64,000 nt of DNA from Apostichopus japonicus (taxonomy: Eukaryota; Echinodermata; Holothuroidea; Aspidochirotida; Stichopodidae), in contig NC_092568.1 in assembly GCF_037975245.1 (NCBI RefSeq), positions 26,594,501 through 26,658,500 on the forward strand. Direction: 5' to 3'. Position numbers and translations under genes: made by a program. Shown here piece after piece: positions 1 through 12,000 of this stretch. Position 1 is the stretch's first letter. Each line of letters opens with the position of its first letter. The notes under the pieces are model-generated. The model was not told where the DNA came from. It saw only the letters and a program-made list of their open reading frames with translations, and ran no database searches.

Positions 1-40
1 ATGAATGGCTTCAGAATCATGTGTAACCTCGATAATTGCT
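1..40 (-). CDS. INO80: INO80 coding exon 16, cut by window edge
   Basis: The first 40 nt of this exon encode [13 protein letters not shown] and then leave the window. It matches the INO80 block [16 protein letters not shown]. Acceptor ttcttcag. The remaining ATPase lobe must lie to the left of the window. Confidence 0.93.
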
Positions 41-3000
41 CTGAAGAATACAGAATCAGTGTGAAAAGGTGACGTTAAGTTAAAGGTTGGTTGCATTGGC
101 TGAATGTTAAACATGTTGACTGTGGGTTGAATTACTAATTAAACAGAAAACATCCTACATGATGCAGTCCAACTTAAACTCATTTAACTACTCTATCATG
201 AATGATATAACAAATGTGCAACATCTCAAATCTCACATAACCATGTATCAGCTTTAGCACATGTGCAACATCTCGAATCTCACATAAGCATGTATCAGCT
301 TTAACACATGTGCAACATTTCAAATCTCACATATCCATGCATCAGCTTTAACACATATAATTTGTTGATGATTTCAAACTGTCCTAGGTCTAGCATGACG
401 TAACATTCGATCAACCAACTACTAAACCATTTGAAAGTTTCAAGCATGTGATAGATTTACCTCCGTTTCGTATCTATTTCCAATATTACTGACCTTCATT
501 GATACCAGACTGTTTCTCAGCATGGCTTTCAATATCCTTAGAGAACCATTCATTAAATTCCTCATGACTGTCAAAGAGTGTGGGCATGATGAAATGTAAT
601 AATGCCCAAAGCTGAAAGAAAACAAAAGAAAAGATAAAGTGTTGTTATGTAGGGTTGTTTTACATCATCAATGAAAGTGGAAAGGATGAAACTTCAGAAA
701 ACCTTATATTTTAATCTGTACACATCAGCACTAAATGAAGTAAAGCCCTGCATATCAAACTTCATCATTTGTTACCTATGTTGTCATTTCCCTCGGCTGT
801 ATCTGCGAGGACTAGAATCGCCCAATATATACCAATATACCAATATATATGAATGGCTTTAACTGCACATTGCCTGATTTGATTATAATTAATTGTACAT
901 CTGATTGGAAACTTTGTGACTAACAGCAGACACAAATGTTACCAAAACGTGGGATACAAATCACATGACAGGGAAGAAGATAATTGTCATATTGCGATAG
1001 AAATATGTTTTACCGATCCATCTGTTTTTATTCCGTCAACTCAGCCTGCAACCCCCATGAGAACTTGGTAGGAGCCATCTTTGGGTTGCAACACACACTT
1101 TGAATCTTGTGAAATGTGCAGCACTGGTATCATATCTTGGCAGTTTCATTGCATAACAACCTTTCCATCAACAACAAGCCACTGAATATTTATGAGTTCT
1201 TATTTCAAAACATAAAAAAAACACTGCCTTTGGTATTAACACCAAGGCTGGAAACAAATTAAGGCTCAAAAGGAGACTCAGTGCCTTTGTTCTAGTCTTA
1301 TTGGTTCACTGGCTGTGGATGGAAGCTTGACTTACCTCAGCCATACTGTTCTGGATTGGTGTGCCGGTGAGAAGAAGTCTATTACGACACTTAAAACCAA
1401 GAAGAAGTTTCCATCTCACACTGAGGAATATAAAGTATGGAATTCATTTTACACACACAGCAACACTATATGGCAATCAATCGAGGTATACGTTGTAAGA
1501 TCCTCTGTTTTGTACACTGTTTAGAAAGTATATTACGCTAGCTTTAGTTTAAAAATTAATCCTTTCAGATTGTCATACATCAACACAAGATGTTTTATCA
1601 ATATGAAGATTTTACTAATCAAAAGTGACAGTGTCAATCTGTGTAGTTGTTAAATCTTCTCAACTGATACTTTGGTGGGTAGAATATAAATCCTAACATT
1701 AAAAGTCACTGGCATACAGCATCTGACAACTATAACAAGCAGGAATCTCAACATCTAGCTAAAAAAATCATCGTTCTAATTTCTAGAACAATCAGTGCCT
1801 AAGATTTTAAGATGTGTTCTAAACAGATGCATTTAAACAGAAGTTCACACTCACGAATCTAATATATTTGTCCTCAAAATTGTGCATTAAACAACACTGA
1901 ATAATAATGACTGTTGAGCACTTCAGGGACAAACATATAAACCAGCGAATCACAAGGTGAGATGCATAACTACTGGATTTAGAATCACAACCGCATTTGA
2001 AATAAAACCTCTCCAACACAACTCTATCACTGAAATTTAAATCTGATAAAGCCAGTTTAATGAGCAGTAATGCTGTCGATTGTTAGTAGTCAAATATGTA
2101 TTAAAATTTAACAAAACGACAGTAAACGGCTTGAAATTATCTACTCTTATCGGAGCTGCCTCTAGGCTTATGTCTTGAAGTTACATCACTTTAATATATA
2201 TCTATTCACCTTGAACTGCTCTTGATGGCTTGAGCTTCATCCAGTATCATATAGTGCCATTTTATTCTCTGGAAATACTTGATGTCCTGAACAACTAACT
2301 GGTAGCTGGTGATTAGGATGTGAAACTCTGCATTTTCTGTCTGCAAAGATGGAATCCTTTGATTCCAGAATTTTCTAAGAGTTCTTCGATCCATTGGGTT
2401 CCCCCAGTATGGGAGCACCTACGAGAACAGGGTTAATCGTAACAGTGTTGAAGGAACAGACAGGTGGAACCATTCAGCAAGATTCTTAAAATTCTTTTCT
2501 CAGATCTCCCTATTAATCTTTAGTGATAATGATATTTTAACTAAAGCAGCATTTTTAACATTTGCAGATAGTTGGTGGATTTCTTGAAATTCATTATTTC
2601 TAAGGAGAAAAATTGTTATAAAAATGTGAAAGCTTTTAATAAGAAACTACCTTTGCATCATATCAATTAATTTTCTTATAAAGATACATTGTCTATAAAA
2701 ACATCAGTTCTCAGCTAAGCAACTCACATGCAAATTTATCAAAAGTCCAAGAGGAGAATACCATGACTAGATGAAAGTTATATACCTTCTTCCAGTTAAT
2801 GAGCAAACAATCTTACCTTAAAACTAGGTGCAAATCTGGAACACTCCTGTTGCCAATTATGAAGAGTAGAAGCAGGAGCAATAATTAAGAAAGGACCCCA
2901 TATACCTTGTTTCTACAAACCAAAACAAAAAAAGCAATTTTATTTCAATGTTGATGAAAGTAGAATGAAGAGTTTGGGAGTAGACGGGTGAGGTTTGGTG

Positions 3001-6000
3001 GTTTGATGGAACATTGGTACTTTGAAGTCTATATTGGGACCATATTTGGCAATTGTTATTAAGATTGTTATTGAGATTTTCATACTGTTAGGAAAATGAA
3101 GAATGCTTTCCCATGTCATGGTATATCTTAGTGTGAACTGAGTGTACCTTAGTGTGCACTGAGTGAGTGGTCTTAAATCTTTGGGTTTGAGGTTGGCTGA
3201 CTGCACAATAGGTATCAACTACTGTTGCACTGATATTGCAAATATCCAATATTTTAAATATCTGCTGATACCAACCCAACACCGATAGCAATTATTATAA
3301 AAACTGTTATCTAACGTGAGGCCATATCTGTGTACAATCCCTTTTCAGTTAAACTTGCCTGTTTTGATCTTAAATGGCACTACCATTTGTTCATTCAGTG
3401 TTGTTTGATGCTAGTATTGACTTCTTAATATGACTGAATAATAATAAAATTGTGAATGATTGGTGTTTTCTTTTTGTTCTTTTGCTCCATCCATGCCTCC
3501 CTAACAACAAACAACTAATATTCACAAAAAGGAAGAAACACCCTCTCGCCTGCCCCCCCCCCCTTCCCCTGCCACACACACATAAAATAAATTTGACCAT
3601 CAGTGTGAACTATTAATATTCTAGTAATATACCAAGTCATGAGTAGATAAAATTTATATCACAAAAAGCAGTTATTAACCAGATAAGGTAATCTTCAATT
3701 ATGTATCTTCAAATGTATATATATATGTATATTACATACGTAGCTGCCCTAGGCCCTTGTAAAGATTACCATATACCAATATAACCATCTACAGATTAAA
3801 ATATGAACAGAAGACAAAACAGGTAAACTGTACCTCTCCAAGGTGAGCTAGAAATGCAATACTTTGTACTGTTTTTCCGAGTCCCATTTCATCAGCTAGA
3901 ATGCCATTAATGCCGCAGTCATAGAGGTTGATTAACCAGTTCATCCCGACCAGCTGGTAACTCTTCAGTTTGCCCTGAAATATCTCAGGTTGAGCAAAGT
4001 TAGATTCAGACTTCAACACTGGGTTTGACAGGCTGAATTCTGAAGAAAATGTCAGTCAAAAACAGAGAAAAAAGGAACAAGATCTTAAATTAAATGAAAC
4101 AGTCGGAAACATAGCCAGATGGTGTAGATATTATGGTGCCTTTCCACTGCAGGGGCTTAGTGATTTTGGTACTGAGGTCAAAACATTATTCTAAAACTTT
4201 AATAACTATCATCAACTGATTATTTCTGTAATTCAGGATACAGCCATAAACTTCTCAGATAGTTAACAATTTGACATTGTTGATGTATTCCTTTGATAGC
4301 CAGGCTTGTCAAGAGGGAAGGGATGAGGGGACAGCTCTAGGGGCCAGGGCATGAAGAATAAGGTATTTTTATTTTCATAACATGGATGAAAACAAAGACT
4401 TCAAACAGGGGCCTGGTGACATATTTGTCCCTTGGGCGGGACATGAATCTCGACTTGACCGCTGATAACACAAAGAAGTGCTTAATAAAATATGCAATTT
4501 CTTTCGTAATATCTACATATATACCTCTATGCAGCAAGAATAATCAAATAATCAAAAGAACCTACTTAATTCTAGAAATGCATTCTGGGCGTCAAATTCA
4601 CTCATGTCAGATTCACAGGCCTTGTAAGCATTCGTCACATTTTGTAGTGCTTGTAGTTTCATCCATTCACTGTCTGTAAGAGAAATGTTACAAACAGTAA
4701 GGAAGAAATGCAATCTAAAACAACGAGACTAATTCATGATAGATAGTTACATGCAACTGTAACGTGGTGCTTTCAGTGAATAGAATTACAGGTGTAAACC
4801 TTTAAAGTGTTTACCATAAATTTATTTTGTTTACTTTAATCTTCCTAACATAAACATTTCCTACAACTGGCTAATTAATTGTACAAGTAGGGTTTTGTTC
4901 CTCCACCCCCCCCCCCCCCCCCACGCAAAAGCAGCTGTTATCATGGTAACCACAAACTCTATTCTAGAAATGACACACTTGCAAAGAATTTTACAGAAAT
5001 TACTGTTTATTTTATAACTATATACAGTATTTCATTTGTTTGGATTGTCATTAAAAAGTAATATTAGTTTAGATCAGAAAATCTGATACTACAGGAAAAA
5101 GAATAAGGTGCCTTTTATTGCATTTTTGTGTAGGTCTCCAAAAACCTATACTTGCCTAAAAGAGAAAAGAAAAAAGAAGCATTGTCTAAATTGCATTTCA
5201 GGGTCAAAGATGAAACCAAATCACTGTAGGTTACCATATTTGATTGATTGTAATGACAAAAACTTGGTAGCCTGAATCCTAAAATTTGAAACATACAACG
5301 AACATGTTAAGAAACTTTCATCCAGACTTCACCCTACCATAATCATCTCCTTCAACATCGACCAGAACACCCCCTTTGACAGCTACTTCCCTCCTGTTAA
5401 GGGTCGGCTCCTCCAGACGACTTAGAATTCGATTTTTCTCATCATCGCCTTCTCCCGTTAACTTTCTACTCATGAAGTGAGCATACAACTCTGTTTGGGT
5501 AATGAGGTAGTTTAATTTTCTCTGTTGTTTCTTCGCCTTTGTGAAAAGAAGAGAAGCATTATTAAAAAAATAAATTTCGATTGAAAACATTTCAATTGCC
5601 AGAATTTTGAATGATTTGAAAGTATCACAGGGCAGACATAATAGGATCAAATTTGACTACATAATTAACACACCATTTTGCATAATTAAGTGAAAAACAC
5701 AGCCATCTCCTACCTCTCTAATTTCATCATCCAACCGCCTCTGCTCCTGGGCTTCCTTTTCTGCCCTCTTACGATGTTCCTTCTCCACCTTGTCATAATG
5801 CTTCCAGAAAGCTGTCATCTCCCTGGTCAATCTTCTTGCCCGATATGGAGTCTCTTTGCAAGTTCTCTGTATTTGTATGGCATGCCTTCGTAACTCCTTC
5901 TGACAGGCCTGAGCTTGCTTTCGACAATTGGTGAGGATCGTGTTGTGGACGGATATTCTGTGTTTCTGAGCCTTGAAAGATGAAATTGAAAAGTATGCTG

Positions 6001-9000
6001 CAGTCGCCGAACATTAAAGGAAACATGCTATCAAAACACAACTTTTCAGCTTCTACTTTCTCTTCCATTCATCTGACAAGTTGCTGTAATAAGTAATTTT
6101 TACTCTTATTGTAGCAAACTTGACATGTATCTCTGTTGTTGAGCACAGAAGAATAGAATACTCAACATAAATGACACTAGAGTTTGCTAATAGTCCACAT
6201 AAATGGTCAAAGAAATATTTCTTAAAGTCAGCTAAGCTAAACAAGATATGTGCTGTGGATTTTCAAGACATATCAGGTCCAATATGTTTAATACTTTGTT
6301 TCGTTATGTTTATCTGCAGGCGTACGTCATTTTCAAAAAATTTGAGGAAGGTTTTTCCAGAATCAGTTGGCTCACTGTAGAAATATTTTTATAGCCTGGC
6401 TCACAACTCTTACAATCATCTATGAAATGAAACTGATGTATGTATTTGTATGTATGTATTTTAGATCCTAGCTCCTGCAAGCAGGAACTCGCGAAGAAGC
6501 CATCATTGGCTTATCAAAGCCGCAAGCTGACCGAAGTCAGTCTCTTAGATTCATATTTAACGTCCATGATTATTAATTGTCAACAACTCTGTAACTGGAC
6601 GACATACATTAATTTTGGAGTGACTCAAACTCGGGACCTTATGATTGTAAGGCACCGGCTTTAACCACTGAGCTAACCATCCTAAATGAGAGGTATTCAG
6701 CTGACAGGATGAGTATAGTTAATCCGTCTTTTTTACTCCATGTACAATCTGACTTTAAACAGATGTAAAGCATTTCATGATACCTTCGGAATGTCTCGTT
6801 TTGATATCGCCATCCAAATGCGTTTCCTACGAGTATCCACGTCCTTGATTGAGTTGTACTTTCGCCCAACCGTGTCCTGAAATACAGCGACCGCTGTGTT
6901 GGATGACTGAGGTGCTTCATTGCTAACAGGAATGATGGCTAAGGTTTCAGCTTCCAAAACTGGCGTTGAGATTTCCTGTGCCTTGGTAAATGCAGGGATA
7001 GACTGAAATTCTATATACAGTATCTTTTCAAAATGTGGTTAGATGGCATGAATGTTACATTTTACCTTGGCAAACCTTTTAATTAAGTATTGCCTGGTTT
7101 TACATACTTTTAATCATGCAGTTTCAATATACCATGTAATGATTCCTTATACATTTCTTTCAATACCTTAAAAGTGAGACATCAAAATGTGACTTTCAGG
7201 TATATTGTTGGGGGAGGGGAGGGAGGGGATGGGGGAGGGCAGGGGGGATGGGAGGGGGAGAGGGCTTCCTACTGTAGTCTTCCTTTCGCATTAATAAATA
7301 GCTGTAAATATACACTAACAATTCCTGCATTACCTGATGTATTGCTTTAGTATTCACCCTTCCTAAAAAAGGGGGTAACTCAACTCTATAATCTTTTCCA
7401 TGGTTTCTACAGTACTCCAAAATCCCAAGAATTAAACTTGTTTCAATATTCAAATGTAACAAACTTAATTATCAGAGTACAAACAAACTGAAGTCATTGT
7501 GATTACCTGCTCAAGTGTTTCCTCCTTTGGTTTCTTATCAACTGTGGTTGTGGGTGCTGCTGGTAGTGGTGGTGGTAGAGGTACTGTTGGTAGTGGTGGA
7601 GGTGGTGGTGGGGATGGAGGGGCAGGAGGAGGAGGAGCAGGTGGTGGTAGTACTGGTGGTGGAGTTTTTGGTTGTTCCGCTTTAACCTCAGCTACATCTG
7701 GCTTTATCTTGTCACTTGGTTTATCTTTAACAAGAAAAGTTTCTTTGTCATCTTTGTTTTTTTTATTTTAAACTATTGATGATCATATCCGTGAAGAAAT
7801 TAAAACAAACATATATAAGCGAGCATTTCTCGGTTTATATAAGTATAAATCAGTAAATGAATAATATATGAAAACTTAATGGAAAGTTTTGGACAATGGG
7901 GAAAAGAACAAAGGAATTTCAGGCTAGAATTAAACTTGAAGCAGTGATCCCAGAGGTCACTGGTACAAATCCTATTCTAGCAATAAATTTCTTGCTCTTT
8001 TCCATTTTCATAATTTTGAACGGTATTTCTGTTCCTTCGCCTTTCTGCTCGTCACAACCTGTAACAATTGAGAACTATTTCACACCGTTTACCAGCTGTG
8101 TTTAGACTTACACTTTCAGGTAATTTGCCTGGTTATGCCTATAGATTTGCAGCCCCACTCAGATGGTGGGTGCACCCTAGGTACAGAAACACCCACCCGC
8201 ATTTAAATCACCTGCATATTTTAGTTAAAATAAGATAAAGCACAACATCAATCCATATTACACAAGCCTTGCTGTTATAACTGCAGTCATAACAATGGCT
8301 GTTTTGAAACCAAAACAAAGCCAAAATAAAAAAACTGCCAACATGGTTTTCAAAAAACACTGTGTGCGAAGACAGTTCATATATCTAAGCATAGCAGGAT
8401 ATCTTACGTTGCAAAACTTAAAGCTGCTTCCACACATGCCACTATCATCGTATAATGGGGAAAAGGGTCTGTAACTTACCATTTGTTTTCTTCTTTTCTG
8501 GTTCTTCTTTTCCTTGTGAACTGAGAAACTGACTTTGATGATCCAAAAATTTATCATAGAAAGACACAAGACTTGAGCCATAGTACATGTACTGTTTCAA
8601 CTGTTGAAGATAGAAAACAAGAAAAAAAGGAGAAAAAAATTAATGAGGTGAGGTGATTATATGATGATCCTTCAATTTTAAACTTAACTGGAAGTTATAA
8701 ACCTTTCGAAGATATTTAAACCCTGTGAAAAATACAACATTTATTAGGTTAAATAAAATATATATACCAAAGTAAACTCCTTGATTATCCCATTGAATTG
8801 AGAATCTGCTCTAACAACAACATGGTCGACATTTTATAACATTTTGTCCAAAAACATAAATGCGACCAATGAGATACAAGAATGTATAAGAGCATCCATC
8901 CACTTCTCCTTTGTATCTTTACTGCTAAGATACCTCAGTAAGAAGTATGATGTTGTGCTCTGAATCCCTTCAAAGTTACAATAGTGTTTGCCAGCATACT

Positions 9001-12000
9001 GTATGACAACAAGTTACAGTACCTTTAATCTGTTTAAAATTACAAATGTTTGTTTTCTACAAAATGTGTTTGACTGGGCAGGAGATATAAAGAAGATGAC
9101 CAGTTGTTTTTACCCTTTCTAAATTTCGATATAAGTTTTTCTGTTAAATTTGTCTGCCTGGGTGGAGGCATTGTGAACATAACCAGTTGCTCTTTATGCT
9201 TGCAGATACTTCCTCATACAGCTAGGAAGTTACATCAATCCAGCATTACACGCAGCCTGGAGTTGAAGAATAATATCTGAATCAGATACAAAAAAATAGT
9301 AAATGACTCACCTCTGGATCTGAGTAAAACTGTTTGGTATATTGCTTCTTTAGTTTATGCACTCTTAGCATTTGTTTTAACTCCCATTTATTCATAGGTT
9401 CCTGGTCATCTGAGTCTGAAGATTCTGATGAATCACTGAGCAGGAGATTCTGTCGAGGGTCAAAGGTCAATATGCTTTAGTACCTCTACTTAAGGGGGAT
9501 TTCTTTGCAGCTGTTGCAGCTCTTTTCTCTTTTTGACAATGTGCCTAAGCCAAACATTTCAAGTGTGTAACATGCTGCATGTAACTTGCTAATCCTATCG
9601 GAATTCACACTCTTGGAGGTAAATATTGAAAGACTATCAAATAATATTGGAATCCAGATGGTGTTGACTTTATCAGCGACCAATATTATACTCAGTATCT
9701 AACCAGAGTATGTACAATTCCCCTCAGTCCTCTTGCATGATATGGATATGTATTCATCATGTACTACTACTACTACTGGTTCAATCAGCTGATTCATGAC
9801 ACAAGCTGCACAATCATCACACTATTATTTTTAAGTCATTTATATTGCTTTAACAATATGAAGTCATACTGTCAAGATAAGCCTTTATTCAGAACTTCAC
9901 CCCCCCCCCACCAACCCCCACAGCCAAAAATGAGGCAACTTTTCTTTCCAATTACCTAGGTAGACAGCAGTGTTTCCTCTAAGAAATTTCCCATTGAGTC
10001 AAAATGGCTAATATCTGAATATTTGACTCACCCCGTTCTGGGGTCTAAGGGGAGGGGTAAAATTCCAGGAAAATTATTTTATTGAACCAAAAACACAATC
10101 GGTCAATGTTTTCGTGACTTTTCAGGGTGTTACATTTTGCTGACAGTATTAGTACCAGGGGCGTAGCAAGGATTTTCAAAGTTGTAGGCATGACTATCTG
10201 AGCAGAGCGCCACCATCAGTTGGCGCGGAGCGTACAAGAAAATTTTTAGTTTTACAAACCCCCCAGATGGCCAGAAACGGCCCTTCCCGAGTGTTCTTTT
10301 TGGTTCCCTGGCCTCTTGGTAAATTGAGACACCTCATTCAATATCACTTTAAACCAAAAAAACAAACGAGTTAAAAAAGTACTTAATTCAATACTACATA
10401 ATGTATTTAAAATTAGCAAGGTACATGTACAGAGTAAGCCAGTAACAACAGGCAACAAAGTACTGCAGCTCTATAAAGTCTGTTAATCAACGATAAGCTT
10501 GATTGTGGAATGTTTCTCAACTGAAATATTATCTGTGTAAACGGATTTTTAACTAGATTAATTAGTTAAAAAACTGACAAGATCAGATCCTAGTCTTTTT
10601 CGGCAGGTAGAGTGTTGATTAAAACGGCACGCGATAGAAATGATAGCTTAGATGACAGAAGAATATGTCACCTAATTTAGCATGTTCTTGCTACGTTCAT
10701 TTCAATAGTTTTTCCTGTCTAGGCTCTAAAACTCGTCCAGCAAGCTTATGGATTTGAGTTATGGGTGTTTAAGAAAAAAAGAAAACTTGGCCAAAAAGTG
10801 TAGGCCCGGGCCAACAGTGCTACATACTAGCTACGCCCCTGTGTACTAAACATGGCCAATCCAATGTCTGATTTTTTAAAATTGAGGCATGGAACCCTGA
10901 GTTTTATTTAAACGATGATTGCTAAGTAATAATAAATTAGTTCGTTGCATATCCCCTTATTTTTACAAGCTAAATTTGGCTCAAATATAGTGCACCACTT
11001 GCAATGCAGGGTAGGAATTTAGATTTGGCTTTGGGGGATATTTTGGAAAATGAAAAGTTAAAACCGCCCCCTTAATGTATTTACGAGGGCTTTTTTAAGG
11101 TTTAAGGGGGCGCTTTTCCAAAGTTCAATATGCTGTTTACGGAAAAGATCAGGATCACAGAGCTCCCAACTGACCCGCAATTCGCGGGTTAGACCCGCAT
11201 TCTAACATCCAAACCCGCTGACCCGCGCAAGTGTCCAAAAACTCACATTGTAATTGTCAAGTATACATAAAAAAATTGCATCAAATTTTGACTTAGCAAC
11301 CATCATTTCTTTAGCATTTAGCATAATAGAGTATAAAACCCTCCTTTACAGCATCATTTGAACCTCAAATTTTAGCCTATATTTCTTTTCGTTGGGGAGA
11401 GCAGCGAACATTTTCATGCCACGGGAAAGAATGAATTATCACCTACTATTCAATTTATTGATGTTACACACAAAAAAATGCATATTTCTCAGAAAATTTT
11501 GGGTGACAAAAGCCATTTTAAGTGCCGCCATTTTACATGAAGGCATCAACAGGATTCCAAAAAAAAATCAAAAGGGGGAGGTGGACACCCCCTCCCCTTA
11601 TACCCCTTCTCAAGAGTTGGGAGCTATGGGATCAAGTAAGCACATTTACCCTCTTCCTAGTTAGCTGCGACCGTATAGCAAATTCATTGAAAGTTTAATT
11701 GCCAAAATTTGCGATCGTTTAGCAAATAATGTCAATCCACCGAATATATGACGAAAAAACCAAGAACCCATCAACTGAAATAGAAAACACAGGTTTACTT
11801 CTACTGAAGGTGCCCTTTCCTTTAATCATGTATTTTTTCGTGTGTGGATAAAATCACCCACCACCAAATACGAAACTATTATACCGCTGAAAAGTAATAT
11901 ATAGAAGTTAAAACCTTCAATCCATCGCCACAGCAACGGTGTACGTAAAATACAACATTCCCTCTCTAAGACATAGCACATACCTTCCAAACAACTGCCC

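Noticed and set aside
211-358. Short direct repeats resembling a CRISPR array
   Set aside because: Units are contiguous without spacers, diverged, and inside an animal gene intron.
6622-6682. tRNA gene
   Set aside because: The A and B boxes and stem are tRNA-like, but the sequence continues into a long non-tRNA body with a tail shared elsewhere, so it is a SINE head.
7499-7771. Glycine-rich 90-codon frame on the plus strand
   Set aside because: It is the antisense of the proline-rich INO80 exon 6; the minus-strand reading fits flanking exons and phases.
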